Source: Bacteroidales bacterium | Lineage (GTDB): Bacteria; Bacteroidota; Bacteroidia; Bacteroidales; UBA4417 | Length of the DNA stretch: 64,000 bases | Assembly: GCA_016707705.1 (NCBI GenBank) | Contig: JADJHD010000012.1 | Span: 62,001 to 126,000 of the forward strand | Direction of reading: 5' to 3' | Part shown: positions 33,745 through 43,677 of the stretch, in pieces | How the letters are laid out: every line of letters begins with the position of its first letter | Position numbering within the stretch: the stretch's first letter is position 1 | The notes under the pieces: generated by a model | Databases searched by the model: none | Told to the model about the DNA's origin: nothing | Seen by the model: the letters and a program-made list of their open reading frames with translations, nothing else | Position numbers and translations under genes: made by a program

Positions 33745-35811
33745 TTATTTGAGATGTGTTTTCTGATACTCAGCATATCCATCATCAAGAAAATTTGTAA
33801 ATGCCTCTATGCTAAGATCATAAGCTCTTGGAGGAGCCAGTTTGTTCCCTTCTGCATCAAGGATTAGATAGTAGGGTTGTGCGTTTGCTCCATATTTATT
33901 AATCTGAATATCAGTGTTTTTCTTTCCAAGAAGTTTAACAGTTCTACCTTCTTTAGTGGTATACCATTCTTCTTTGGGCATCTCAATTACTTTATCGTCG
34001 ACATAAAGAGCAACCAAGACAAAGTTTTCCCTTAGACGCTTAAGGATTTCAGGGTCACTCCAAACGCGATTTTCCATTTCCCGGCAATTGGTACAACCAT
34101 GACCAGTGAAGTCGACAAATACCGGTTTATTAAGTTCCTTGGATGCTTTTAGTGCCTGATCATAATCAAAGTATCCCTTTAACCCATGAGGCAATTTAAG
34201 CGCCGTATTTCCATACTTTGGAGTTTCAGCTATATTTCCTTGCATAGCGGATCCATTGCCCCCACCGGATTCACGGACGATGGCGTTGATATCAAAATCC
34301 TGGGTTTCAGATGGAGGCAGCCAGCCTGAAATTCCTTTGAGGGGAGCACCCCAAAGACCTGGAATGAGGTAGATGACAAATGTGAATGTTACTATAATGA
34401 GCACTAATCTCGGGAAAGACTTAACTACCGGATAATCGCTATCATGCGGGAATTTGATTTTTCCCAGGAGGTAGAATCCCATCATGGTGAATATCACGAT
34501 CCAGAAACCAAGATAGATTTCACGGTCGAGTATGCCCCAATGGTAGGTTTGATCAGGGACATTCAGGAACTTGAGAGCAAATGCGAGTTCTATGAATCCC
34601 AGGACTACTTTAACGGAATTAAGCCATCCTCCGGATTTCGGCATTTTGTTAAGCCATTGGGGGAAGAAGGCGAAGAGAGTGAAAGGGATGGCAAATGCAA
34701 GTGAGAACCCCAGCATTCCGATAACAGGTTTGATGACTTCCCCTCCAACAGCCTGAACAACAACAGTACCTACAATAGGGCCGGTACATGAGAATGAGAC
34801 CAGAACAAGGGTAAGAGCCATAAATATGGTTCCCATCAAACCGCCCTTATCTTCGTTTTGAACACTTTTATTTACAAGCCAGTTTGGTACTGTTATCTCA
34901 AAATAGCCGAAAAAGGAGGCTGCAAAGACTACAAAAATGATAAAGAACAAGACATTGGGTATCCAATGAGTGCTAAGCCAGTTTCCGAAATCAGCACCGA
35001 ACAAAACGGAGATCAATACTCCGAAAACGACATATATTGCGACAATTGACAAGCCATAGATGATGGCCTGAACTTTACCCTTGCTTCCACTTTTCATGAA
35101 GTATGAAACTGTCATTGGAATCATAGGGAATACGCATGGTGTGAGAATTGCAAGAAGTCCCCAACCAAAAGCCTGAAGGAAGAACCAAAGCAGTGAATTG
35201 TTTTTGCCTTCAAAACCTGATGACACTTCAGCAGTTTTGGTAGGAGTCACGTCTGCTTTAACTATGGTGTCAGGTTGAACCTTGGCATTTGTATCCTTGT
35301 TTTGAGGTAGAACATTTGTTACAGGCACAGCAGCGAAGGCTGAAGGGTCTTTAGCTGCATCCAGCTTGAAAGAGAATGGGACTTCAGTCGGGGGAATGCA
35401 TTGATGATCATCGCAGCACATAAACTCGAGCACACCTTTTATTGTAAATGCATTTGGGGAGGAGATGACAATTTTTTGTCTGAAGATTGCCTTCATTGCA
35501 AAATACTTCACTTTCATCTCAAAATTTGGGTCATATTCTTCTATTGGGGTTGGCTCAACTACCTTGCCCTTGAGTTTGAATTCAGTGCCTTTGTCTATCG
35601 TAAAGATAGTTGGCCTTGGTCCCAAAGGAGGGACAATCTGTGAATAGACATGCCAGTTTTTGTCGATTGTAGCGACAAATTGCAGTTCTGCTTCCTTGTC
35701 GCTGATCCGGTCAACTTTGAAGGACCATTTGACTGGCTCAAGGATTTGGGCTTGAATTGATGAAAAAGTACTGATGAACAGCAAGATGATAAGAAGGAAG
35801 GCATTTTTCAT
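33745..35811 (-). CDS. dsbD: Thiol:disulfide interchange protein DsbD (three-domain)
   Basis: Carries electrons from cytosolic thioredoxin across the inner membrane to periplasmic proteins. The 688-residue protein keeps the three redox cysteine pairs. The N-terminal domain has CCDDHQCIPPTEVPFSF, the membrane part has TPCVFPMIPMTVSYFM and SFSCTGPIVGTVV, and the C-terminal thioredoxin domain has GHGCTNCREME (Cys573, Cys576). It starts with a signal peptide and has about eight membrane helices between residues 205 and 500. This is the full architecture, unlike the short CcdA form. It is divergent from the TonB-receptor gene. A promoter match lies at 35882-35913 and a terminator at 33686-33722. 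Confidence 0.93.
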   Translation of the reverse strand: MKNAFLLIILLFISTFSSIQAQILEPVKWSFKVDRISDKEAELQFVATIDKNWHVYSQIVPPLGPRPTIFTIDKGTEFKLKGKVVEPTPIEEYDPNFEMKVKYFAMKAIFRQKIVISSPNAFTIKGVLEFMCCDDHQCIPPTEVPFSFKLDAAKDPSAFAAVPVTNVLPQNKDTNAKVQPDTIVKADVTPTKTAEVSSGFEGKNNSLLWFFLQAFGWGLLAILTPCVFPMIPMTVSYFMKSGSKGKVQAIIYGLSIVAIYVVFGVLISVLFGADFGNWLSTHWIPNVLFFIIFVVFAASFFGYFEITVPNWLVNKSVQNEDKGGLMGTIFMALTLVLVSFSCTGPIVGTVVVQAVGGEVIKPVIGMLGFSLAFAIPFTLFAFFPQWLNKMPKSGGWLNSVKVVLGFIELAFALKFLNVPDQTYHWGILDREIYLGFWIVIFTMMGFYLLGKIKFPHDSDYPVVKSFPRLVLIIVTFTFVIYLIPGLWGAPLKGISGWLPPSETQDFDINAIVRESGGGNGSAMQGNIAETPKYGNTALKLPHGLKGYFDYDQALKASKELNKPVFVDFTGHGCTNCREMENRVWSDPEILKRLRENFVLVALYVDDKVIEMPKEEWYTTKEGRTVKLLGKKNTDIQINKYGANAQPYYLILDAEGNKLAPPRAYDLSIEAFTNFLDDGYAEYQKTHLK

Positions 35812-36199
35812 TTTGCTCTGAGTTATAGTTGATGAGTGTGTTTTTCAGGTAGTTTACCTACTGGAATTCTCCAATTGGCCACAAATTTAGGAATTATCTA
35901 TTGCAGTGAGCAACAGCATTAAAGAGTATGAAATTGACCTTTCGTGGGATACTTTTTAATCAATTTGGTTAATATTTATTTAAGGTACATTGAATCAGTT
36001 GATTGCGGCCTTTAAGTTTATACTACACACTAAAATTGTGTTATTTAAGTGTTAAAACATGCATTTATTTTTCAGGACATTAACCTTAAATTAACAGATA
36101 TTTCCGTTTCATCTCCTACTTTGTTCATTTCATCGGAAAGGTATCTGCATGACTTCACAAGACTGCTGAAATTTGCCGAAAAACTAAACAACAGGAATT
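35812..36199. other. Divergent region between dsbD and the TonB-dependent receptor
   Basis: 388 bases without a convincing gene. It holds the dsbD promoter (35882-35913). I see no TAnnTTTG box for the receptor gene. A 69-codon frame from 36049 runs through the receptor start in another phase and is not called. Confidence 0.5.
35882..35913 (-). promoter_or_regulatory. Promoter for dsbD (TTG-N21-TAAATTTG)
   Basis: On the minus strand, TTG (35913-35911) is followed after 21 bases by TAAATTTG (35889-35882). Both elements fit the Bacteroidota -33/-7 consensus. The dsbD ATG is about 70 bases downstream. Confidence 0.55.
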
Positions 36200-38569
36200 A
36201 TGAAAACATTGACGATACTTTTAATAGCCATTATAAGTTTTGGCTTTTTTTCCGGTGAATTATCAGCTCAGGCTGTTCAGACGATCAGGGGAAAGGTTTT
36301 TGATGCAGATTCGAAGGTGAGTCTGCCGGGTGCGAATATTTTATTGTTGAATTCCACTCCACCTGTTGGTGCAGCAACCGATGTGGACGGGAATTTTGAG
36401 TTAAGGAATGTGCCACTTGGAAGACAGGGTGTGCAAGTGAGTTATATGGGCTATAAAGCTGTTACCATTAGCAATCTGATTGTTAATTCAGCGCAGGAGG
36501 TGGTACTTGAGATTGGGTTGCAGGAGAATGTGTTCCAGAGCAAGGAGGTTGAGATAAAGGCTGAAGTTGCGAAGGATCAATCCATAAACAAGATGGCTAC
36601 AGTAAGCGCACGTTCATTCACTGTTGAGGAGACCGAAAAGTTTGCAGGAAGCAGGGGGGATGTTGCCAGGATGGCTATGAACTATGCGGGAGTATCGGCA
36701 GCGAATGATCAGAGGAATGATATTATCATCAGAGGGAATTCTCCGAGTGGGTTATTGTGGAGGCTTGAGGATGTTGATATTCCAAATCCGAATCATTTTG
36801 CAGAGAATGGCACAACCGGTGGCCCGGTTGGGATGCTTAACAATAATTTGCTGCAGAACTCTGATTTCTTCACAGGAGCTTTTCCAGCAGAATATGGAAA
36901 TGCACAAAGCGGCGTTTTCGATTTAAAGATGAGAAATGGCAATAACAACCGCCATGAGTTTCTTTTCCAGACAGGATTCAATGGATTTGAGGTAGGAGCA
37001 GAAGGTCCGTTTACCAAAGCACATAAAAGTTCATACCTGTTCAACTACCGTTATTCCACGCTTCAGTTGATGAGCAACATTATTGATATTGGTACTGCCG
37101 GCATACCCAAGTATCAGGATTTATCCTTTAAATTCAATATTCCAGTCAATAAGGGCAGAATCACTCTGTTTGGGGTAGGCGGAATCAGTGAGATAGCAAT
37201 GCTTGACAGCAAGCAGAATAAGAAGGATCTTTATTCAGATGAGGGTCAGGATTTATATAACCGATCCAATACTGCTGCAAGTGGAATTTCTTACACAAGA
37301 TTTCTGAATGACAAAAAGTATTTTAAGGTCTCTTTATCGGGTCTGGTTCAGGATGGAGGAACCAAGATAGATACGCTGGATATTCAGAATCAGCCTCATA
37401 ACTCAATTGATCATAACTTTACAGAATACAAGGGTAGTTTAAGCGCTTATCTGAATACGAAATACAATTCACGTTTAAACACAAGAGTAGGGGTTACTGT
37501 CGACAGAATGGGATTCAATCTGTTAACCAAAAAGTATTATGTTTCCGACAGTGGGTTCAGAACACTTATTGATTACAAGAAGAGTCTGGCTGATGGTGAT
37601 AATCTTTACAGGGCATATTATCAGGCAACCTTCAGGATATCGGAAGCAGTTAGTATTAATCCCGGAGTTCATTTTATATACCTCGATTTTAACAAGACCT
37701 ATGCTTTAGAGCCAAGGTTTGGTATTAGCTGGCAAGTTTCAGAAGGACAAAAGTTCAGTGCAGGATATGGCTTGCATTCATCTGTACAGTCACTTTCAAC
37801 CTATTTTCTGGGGACAACACTTGAAGATTATTCTGTAGCAGAGACCAACAAGGACCTTGGTTTTACAAAATCACACCAGCTTGTGCTGGCCTACGATGTA
37901 AACCTTGGGCATTCAACCCGTCTAAAGGCAGAAGCGTATTATCAATATCTGTTCAATGTTCCGGTTGAAATTCGCTCTTCATCATTCAATATATTGAATA
38001 CAGGTGCAGGATGGGGAGTTGGTGCACAGGATAGCCTTGTGAATGATGGAACCGGAAAAAACTATGGACTTGAATTTACACTGGAGAAGTTTTTCAGCAA
38101 TAACTACTATTATCTCGCTACGCTATCGGTATTTCAATCAAAGTATAAAGGCAGTGACGGTATAGAGAGAAACACAGCGTTCAACAGCAGGTATGTTCTG
38201 AACTGTCTTGTGGGCAAGGAGTTTGCAATAAAGAAGAAATCAGCATTCACAGTCGACTTTAAATTGTCAATGGCTGGAGGACGATACTATACTCCTATTG
38301 ATATGGTTGCATCTGCAGGAGCCGGTGAAACCAAGTATGACGAAAGCAAGGCATACAGTCTGAAATATGATCCCTTCCTGAAGGCAGATATCAAGGTTGG
38401 CTATCGTTTAAATGGAAAGAAAGTATCACAGGAATGGCAGTTTTATGTCGAAAACTTTACCAATCACAAGAATATACTTCTTCAGTCGTACAGCAAGTCA
38501 AGCAATGAGATCCAGAATACCTACCAGCTGGGTGCATTTCCAATGGTTTTATACCGCATCCACTTCTAG
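36200..38569 (+). CDS. TonB-dependent receptor with N-terminal carboxypeptidase-like domain
   Basis: The 789-residue protein has a signal peptide (FGFFSGELSAQ). A CarboxypepD_reg-like domain follows (IRGKVFDADSKVSLPGANILL ... GNFELRNVPLG), then a plug domain (GVSAANDQRNDIIIRGNSPSGLLWRLEDVDIPNPNHF) and a 22-strand-type barrel. It is SusC-like in having the extra N-terminal domain. No SusD lipoprotein follows and the length is short for SusC. Instead the next two genes encode a LytS-type sensor kinase and a LytTR regulator, at 83 and 6 bases. The substrate is unknown. The receptor could import a ligand or sense one for the regulator pair. Confidence 0.88.
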   Translation: MKTLTILLIAIISFGFFSGELSAQAVQTIRGKVFDADSKVSLPGANILLLNSTPPVGAATDVDGNFELRNVPLGRQGVQVSYMGYKAVTISNLIVNSAQEVVLEIGLQENVFQSKEVEIKAEVAKDQSINKMATVSARSFTVEETEKFAGSRGDVARMAMNYAGVSAANDQRNDIIIRGNSPSGLLWRLEDVDIPNPNHFAENGTTGGPVGMLNNNLLQNSDFFTGAFPAEYGNAQSGVFDLKMRNGNNNRHEFLFQTGFNGFEVGAEGPFTKAHKSSYLFNYRYSTLQLMSNIIDIGTAGIPKYQDLSFKFNIPVNKGRITLFGVGGISEIAMLDSKQNKKDLYSDEGQDLYNRSNTAASGISYTRFLNDKKYFKVSLSGLVQDGGTKIDTLDIQNQPHNSIDHNFTEYKGSLSAYLNTKYNSRLNTRVGVTVDRMGFNLLTKKYYVSDSGFRTLIDYKKSLADGDNLYRAYYQATFRISEAVSINPGVHFIYLDFNKTYALEPRFGISWQVSEGQKFSAGYGLHSSVQSLSTYFLGTTLEDYSVAETNKDLGFTKSHQLVLAYDVNLGHSTRLKAEAYYQYLFNVPVEIRSSSFNILNTGAGWGVGAQDSLVNDGTGKNYGLEFTLEKFFSNNYYYLATLSVFQSKYKGSDGIERNTAFNSRYVLNCLVGKEFAIKKKSAFTVDFKLSMAGGRYYTPIDMVASAGAGETKYDESKAYSLKYDPFLKADIKVGYRLNGKKVSQEWQFYVENFTNHKNILLQSYSKSSNEIQNTYQLGAFPMVLYRIHF

Positions 38570-38652
38570 GCCGGTCAATTTTGAAGGAAACTCTTAACTT
38601 AGCAGGACTTTACCGTTAGAAGACAAGATTCAACGCAATAAAAGCCAATACC

Positions 38653-39714
38653 GTGACAAGCATATTTAAAAACAAGCCAAAGGAATTTGTATTTGATCAA
38701 TTTCAAACTGACAGATTCAGGAAGAGGGAGTTAGTGATCAGATATGGGTTAGTATTCCTTTTGGCTTGTTTATCTGCTTGGTACTATTTTGAGTTTCCAG
38801 TAGCATCAGGGAATTATATTCTGGCATTCATTGTTTACTTCCTGGGAATATCGATGCTATGGTTCGGAAGTATGACCATCATCAATTTTACAAGTGCCAG
38901 GTATTCAATATTTAAACAGCCAGTACGACTTCTGGTAATTCAAATCTCTGCCCTACTTGTATTTGTGAGTTTCACGGAATATCTGCAGCTGATAGCACTG
39001 AATAAGTTGTTCCCTGAGGTTTCGAAGGCAGTGGATAAAAAGGAGATGATTGCCACTGCAACCCTGATTACCTTTTTGATTAGTTCAATTTATGCTTCAA
39101 TAGGTTTCTTTCTCCAATGGAAGAAGAATCTTGTTAAGGCTGAGATGCTTGAGAAAGCGAATCTTGAAGCAAGGTATGAGGTATTGAAGACACAAGTTAA
39201 TCCTCATTTTTTATTCAACAGTCTGAACACACTCCTGAGCCTTGTTGAGGGGAATTCAGAAGCTGAAAGATATATAGAGACGCTTTCAGAATTCATGAGA
39301 TATATTCTTAAGACCAGGGATGTGAAGGGTGTGATGCTGAAAGAAGAGCTTGAGGTTGCAGAACAATACATGTATTTACAAAAGAGCCGCTTTCAGGGAA
39401 AACTGGAAATAGAGTTTGAGGTGCCCAGAGAATTTCAGGGTTTTCTTGTTCCACCCCTTACATTGCAGATGTTATTGGAGAATGCAATCAAGCATAATGA
39501 GATTTCGAATGAGCATATGCTCAGGATAGTTGTAAAAGTTGAAGACGGATCATTTTTGGTGGTGCAGAATAACCTGAACAAGAAGTTGGACTCAGAGCCA
39601 TCAACAGGTATTGGTTTAAAGAATATCCAGAGCCGATACATGATTCTTCATGAAAGGGAAATTCAGGTTAATGCTACAAATGAGACATTTATTGTGAAAT
39701 TGCCTTTAGTTTAA
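38653..39714 (+). CDS. LytS/YehU-type sensor histidine kinase
   Basis: The 353-residue protein has four hydrophobic helices in the first 160 residues, among them LVFLLACLSAWYYFEF, FIVYFLGISMLWFGSMTII and LISSIYASIGFFL. A coiled linker and the PF06580-type kinase core follow, with phosphoacceptor His185 in NPHFLFNSLNTLLSLVE. The C-terminal ATPase region includes LQMLLENAIKHNE and GIGLKNIQSRY. The input domain has no recognised ligand-binding module. The start is GTG at 38653; no better ATG lies nearby. The regulator gene begins 6 bases after the stop, so the pair should be translated together. Confidence 0.9.
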   Translation: MTSIFKNKPKEFVFDQFQTDRFRKRELVIRYGLVFLLACLSAWYYFEFPVASGNYILAFIVYFLGISMLWFGSMTIINFTSARYSIFKQPVRLLVIQISALLVFVSFTEYLQLIALNKLFPEVSKAVDKKEMIATATLITFLISSIYASIGFFLQWKKNLVKAEMLEKANLEARYEVLKTQVNPHFLFNSLNTLLSLVEGNSEAERYIETLSEFMRYILKTRDVKGVMLKEELEVAEQYMYLQKSRFQGKLEIEFEVPREFQGFLVPPLTLQMLLENAIKHNEISNEHMLRIVVKVEDGSFLVVQNNLNKKLDSEPSTGIGLKNIQSRYMILHEREIQVNATNETFIVKLPLV

Positions 39715-39720
39715 AAGAAG

Positions 39721-40491
39721 ATGAAAGTACTGATAATAGAGGATGAAGAGCTAGCCTATCGCAGGCTGGTGAAGCTGTTAAGTGAATCAGATCCCACTAT
39801 TCAGGTGGAAGGGCCTATTGAGACAGTAAAGGCAGCAATCAGGCAATTATCCTCAGGGTCAATATATGATCTAATTTTCCTTGATATTCAGCTGGCAGAT
39901 GGCAAGAGCTTTTCGATATTTGAAACTATAAAGCTAACTACTCCGATTATTTTCACAACGGCATATGATGAATATGCAGTAAAAGCATTTGAACTCAACA
40001 GCATCGACTATCTGCTGAAGCCAATCAATGCTGTTAAGTTACAATCGGCACTAGACAAATACCATAAAATGAAAGAGGTTTTTGGTGGAAGTCCAACAAC
40101 TGAGTTCATGAGTGAGTTGATGGGAAGATTGAAGATGCATACTGAGGTTGTGTATCAGAGCAGATTCCTGGTGAGCAAGGGGGATAGCCTATATCCAGTA
40201 TCAACCAATGAAATAGCATATTTCACTGCTGAGGATAAGGTGGTATTTCTGATAACCATTGATGGCAAGCGCTGGATTATTAACAATTCATTGGAAGAAT
40301 TGGAGGATAAGTTAGATCCGAAAGTATTTTTCAGGGTTAACAGGCAGCATTTCGTATCCATTCAGTCCATCCGAAAGGTTCATCATTATTTTAATTATAA
40401 GCTCAAGCTTGAGTTGCAGCCGGAGGCCGGCGAAGAGGTCATTGTAAGCAAGGCCAGGACCGCTGACTTCAAGAGCTGGATGAATGGATAG
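39721..40491 (+). CDS. LytTR-family response regulator
   Basis: The 256-residue protein has a receiver domain with phosphoacceptor Asp55 (IFLDIQLADG) and the acidic pocket at the N-terminus (IIEDEE). The switch Thr and Lys lie in FTTAYDEYAVKAFELNSIDYLLKP. The C-terminus is a LytTR DNA-binding domain (FLVSKGDSLYPVSTNEIAYFTAEDK ... FFRVNRQHFVSIQSI). It is the partner of the kinase just upstream. By its position it may control the receptor gene, but no LytTR binding repeat was looked for exhaustively. It converges with tilS. Confidence 0.92.
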   Translation: MKVLIIEDEELAYRRLVKLLSESDPTIQVEGPIETVKAAIRQLSSGSIYDLIFLDIQLADGKSFSIFETIKLTTPIIFTTAYDEYAVKAFELNSIDYLLKPINAVKLQSALDKYHKMKEVFGGSPTTEFMSELMGRLKMHTEVVYQSRFLVSKGDSLYPVSTNEIAYFTAEDKVVFLITIDGKRWIINNSLEELEDKLDPKVFFRVNRQHFVSIQSIRKVHHYFNYKLKLELQPEAGEEVIVSKARTADFKSWMNG

Positions 40492-40502
40492 TTAAGCAAG
40501 CG

Positions 40503-40525
40503 GAATGCCAGATAACGCGGCATTC
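40503..40525. terminator. Hairpin between convergent regulator and tilS genes
   Basis: GAATGCC (40503-40509) pairs with GGCATTC (40519-40525) around a 9-base loop. No T-tract; possible bidirectional terminator. Confidence 0.32.
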
Positions 40526-40569
40526 AAGGAATTATCAGAAGACTGTTATGCGGGGTACAATGAGGAATC

Positions 40570-41937
40570 TCAACCAAAGAAACAGGTTGGTTTTTCAGGA
40601 GGCAGTTCCAGTTCGGCAACCAGAACCTTTTTAGTTGTATCGGTAAGCCGATACCGGTTATCGGACCTCATCCCGGTAATCCAGATGATATCATCACCGG
40701 AAATCAGCAGATAGAGACGTTCCTTCTCGTCGATTGATAACTTATTATCTACAAAGAAGTCACTCAATTTCTTCTTACCCTTACTACCAAACGGGAAGAA
40801 ATGATCACCTTTTTTCCAATGCCTCATATACAGGGGATAGGTGAGCTTATCATAGTCGAAGCAGGCAATTGAAGGGCCATCGGGAATATTGAATCCCTGG
40901 TATCTTTCAACCTTAAAACTAACAGGAACCGGCAGTTGAGGCTGTTGTTCAAGCAGTGGGTCAAATGCCAAGATTGGCTCATCAGATTTTTCGTCAAGTT
41001 GTACGAAAGACTCGATGATAAGATATTCCCGGTCACGGATGAGCCGGTGAGTAGGGGAGAAGAAAATCTTTCCGGAGATTGCAGAAAGAGAGCTGACGAT
41101 TTCTTCAACAACAGAGAAAGTGAATCCGTAAGGCCTGAGCAGTTCAAATAACCAGGTTTCCATAGGATAGAATTCTTCCAGCCAACTGATCAGGATTCGG
41201 ACGTCATTGGAATTTGTTTCAAGGAGGTCGGCTTTTCCCTCATCAATTTTCTGGCGATATATTGTTTCAGTTTCCCTAAGGATTCGGATTGTGTTGTTCA
41301 GGTTTCGGCTGAATGAAGGGTCGATGCCATGAAGTACCGGCATTAGTTCGAGGCGCAGCTTATTCCTGAGGTATTTCTTGCTTTTATTTGAAGAATCTTC
41401 TCTCCATTGCAGTCCCTCAACGAAGGCATATTCCAGAATTTCCTTTCTGGTAGCAAAAAGCAGAGGTCGGATTACCCTGCCTTGTTTTGGAAGAATACCG
41501 TGCAATCCACTTAGACCGGTTCCCCTGATTAGATTTATAAAAAAAGTTTCAGCCTGATCATCAAGGTGGTGTGCATTGGCGACATATTGATAGTCGAATT
41601 CGTCCATCAATTCCTCGAACCATGTGTATCGAAGATTACGGGCAGCCATTTGAATTGAGAGTCCGTTTTCCTGAGCAAATTTGAGTGTTTCGAAATGCTT
41701 GACATGAAGAGGTACATCCATTGCAAGTGCAAGATGCCTGACGAATGTTTCATCGGCATCAGATTCTTCACCTCTCAGGAGGAAGTTGCAATGAGCTATT
41801 GCGAACCGGTAATTTGACAGCCGCATCAATTCGCACATCACAACAGAATCCACTCCACCGCTAACAGCAATCAGCACTGTTTTATCAGGGTTAATAAGTT
41901 GATTCCGCTGAACAAATGACCGAAACTTTTGAAGCAT
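40570..41937 (-). CDS. tilS: tRNA(Ile)-lysidine synthetase
   Basis: Converts C34 of the CAU-anticodon isoleucine tRNA to lysidine, so that it reads AUA. The 455-residue enzyme carries the PP-loop SGGVDS at residues 26-31 (VLIAVSGGVDSVVM). The family motifs NFLLRGEESDADETFVR, AHHLDDQAETFFINLIRG and LRNKLRLELMPVL follow. The C-terminal TilS domain includes FPFGSKGKKKLSDFFVDNKLS. Motifs and length are normal. It is transcribed away from the SGNH cassette. Confidence 0.95.
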   Translation of the reverse strand: MLQKFRSFVQRNQLINPDKTVLIAVSGGVDSVVMCELMRLSNYRFAIAHCNFLLRGEESDADETFVRHLALAMDVPLHVKHFETLKFAQENGLSIQMAARNLRYTWFEELMDEFDYQYVANAHHLDDQAETFFINLIRGTGLSGLHGILPKQGRVIRPLLFATRKEILEYAFVEGLQWREDSSNKSKKYLRNKLRLELMPVLHGIDPSFSRNLNNTIRILRETETIYRQKIDEGKADLLETNSNDVRILISWLEEFYPMETWLFELLRPYGFTFSVVEEIVSSLSAISGKIFFSPTHRLIRDREYLIIESFVQLDEKSDEPILAFDPLLEQQPQLPVPVSFKVERYQGFNIPDGPSIACFDYDKLTYPLYMRHWKKGDHFFPFGSKGKKKLSDFFVDNKLSIDEKERLYLLISGDDIIWITGMRSDNRYRLTDTTKKVLVAELELPPEKPTCFFG

Positions 41938-42303
41938 ACCAAAGGGGGATATTAATAATCAGCCAACCGGACTCATAAACGGTTCTTACCCTGCAAAGCA
42001 ATCATTCATTGGCTAATCAGGATTTTGTTGATTAGTGGGATAATGGGCAGTACTACTAGCTTGGGGTTAAAGTATTTAACCATTTGCAAATAAAGAGGAA
42101 ATTTCAATTGTATTCAAGTTGTTTCAAAACAATAGATTGATTTTTAATAAAGCAAGATTTTAATGTATAAATTTTCTTGTAATTATCATGTATACTGATA
42201 TATAGATGTTGAAATATGAAAGGTGTCCATTGTTCTCAAATGCCGTGAACGACAGATTTAAAATTAATATCTTTGCAATCGCCTTGTTGAAACCAAATAA
42301 TAA
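41938..42303. other. Divergent AT-rich region between tilS and the SGNH cassette
   Basis: 366 bases without a gene. Strongly AT-rich in the middle (about 42090-42210). It holds a TATCTTTG box at 42268-42275 for the right-hand cassette. Nothing else is recognised. Confidence 0.5.
42268..42275 (+). promoter_or_regulatory. Putative -7 box (TATCTTTG) for the SGNH-SGNH-MBOAT cassette
   Basis: TATCTTTG matches TAnnTTTG 28 bases before the first ATG of the cassette. No TTG at standard spacing is seen. Confidence 0.42.
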
Positions 42304-43677
42304 ATGCCCGCCACTTCAAAACCCTTCATTTTTATTCTGGCAAGTTTCATCATTGTGCTTTTGCTCTCATTCCTTGGGAATACCCTGACAGTATTTGGCA
42401 TTCAGCTGAAAAACATAAATATTATCAGTGAAATTTTACCAAAGCAAGCAGACAGCGCACTGAAGGAATTGCCTATGGTGAACGCAGCACCAGGCAGAAT
42501 CATTCCTGATTACAGGCAGAGTGATGAGATTATTGGATATGATTCAAGTGGTACATTAAAAGCGTTTGTGAAAGCCCTTCATGAGTTATCCTCGGGAAAG
42601 AGGAAGAAAGTCAGGATTGCGTATTTCGGAGATTCAATGATTGAAGGCGACCTGATTTCTCAGGATTTGCGGAAGCTTTTTCAGGATTATTTTGGTGGCA
42701 ATGGCGTAGGATTTGTGCCCATTACATCAGTAGTTGCCGGATTCCGACAAACTATAATTCATTCATTCAGTGAGAACTGGAATGATCAGCATTTCTTAAA
42801 TACTTCTTCGTCCAAATCATCTGAACTTTTTATTTCAGGGCATATTTTCAAGCCAGGCTCCGCTTCGTCTGTTTATTATTCTGCAGTTAACCAGAAGCAT
42901 CTTGGATCCTTCAGTGAGTGTTATCTTTTATATGGAAAGAGTGACAGTTTGAGCAATGTTGAGATAAACGATTCAACTATTATACTTGATGGTTCAGGTG
43001 TATTCAACCGGCAGTTGGTTGCCAGTGGTGTAAAAACGGTGAAGGCCCGTTTTACAAATGAATCGGCAAATGCATTTGGGTTTTCAATTGAAAGTGAAAG
43101 AGGAGTTTTTATTGACAATTTTGCTTTCCGCGGCATCAGTGGAATGGAAATGCAGCGTTTCTCAAATGAGATGCTAAGCAGTATCAATGAGCGTCAACCT
43201 TATGATCTGATTATTATTCAGTTTGGTCCTAATTTGCTCTTTAAGCCAGAGCTAGTTGATTTCAGGTGGTATGAAAAGCCCATAAAGAATGTCATCAGCA
43301 AGTTCAGGCAGCAGATGCCCAATGCAAGTATTCTGGTAGTAGGATCAGCAGACAAGGGATGCAGGTATGATGGAGAGTACAGAACACAGAAAGGTGTTCT
43401 ACCATTGATAGAGATACAGAACAGGGCTGCTTCAGAATCAGGTGTTGATTTCTGGAGCCTCTATAATGCAATGGGAGGGAAGAATTCGATGGTAAAATGG
43501 GTGAATAATCGTCCCCCTTTGGCTAATCTTGATTACACCCATTTGACTCACAAGGGCGCGAGCAAGATTGCAGAATTATTTTTTAATCAACTCATGTATG
43601 TTTATGACCCGGATGCTGCTTCACGTTCTCAAATACAGCCTATTGCCCGGTATGTTGCTGCTTCTCGTGGTCTGTAA
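42304..43677 (+). CDS. Membrane-anchored SGNH/GDSL-type esterase or acyltransferase
   Basis: The 457-residue protein starts with an uncleaved-type hydrophobic helix (FIFILASFIIVLLLSFLG). Its SGNH-type catalytic residues are Ser111 (RIAYFGDSMIEGD), a GxN-like block (IIIQFGPNLLF) and Asp410/His413 (LDYTHLTHKG). It should act in the periplasm as an esterase or, more likely given its neighbours, as an O-acyltransferase. The next SGNH gene overlaps its 3' end and an MBOAT gene follows. This resembles sets such as AlgI/AlgX/AlgJ or PatA/PatB that O-acetylate exported polymers. Polymer identity is unknown. Confidence 0.82.
   Translation: MPATSKPFIFILASFIIVLLLSFLGNTLTVFGIQLKNINIISEILPKQADSALKELPMVNAAPGRIIPDYRQSDEIIGYDSSGTLKAFVKALHELSSGKRKKVRIAYFGDSMIEGDLISQDLRKLFQDYFGGNGVGFVPITSVVAGFRQTIIHSFSENWNDQHFLNTSSSKSSELFISGHIFKPGSASSVYYSAVNQKHLGSFSECYLLYGKSDSLSNVEINDSTIILDGSGVFNRQLVASGVKTVKARFTNESANAFGFSIESERGVFIDNFAFRGISGMEMQRFSNEMLSSINERQPYDLIIIQFGPNLLFKPELVDFRWYEKPIKNVISKFRQQMPNASILVVGSADKGCRYDGEYRTQKGVLPLIEIQNRAASESGVDFWSLYNAMGGKNSMVKWVNNRPPLANLDYTHLTHKGASKIAELFFNQLMYVYDPDAASRSQIQPIARYVAASRGL

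Noticed and set aside
36049..36258. 69-codon frame upstream of the TonB-dependent receptor
   Set aside because: It overlaps the receptor signal peptide in another phase and has no homology-like pattern.
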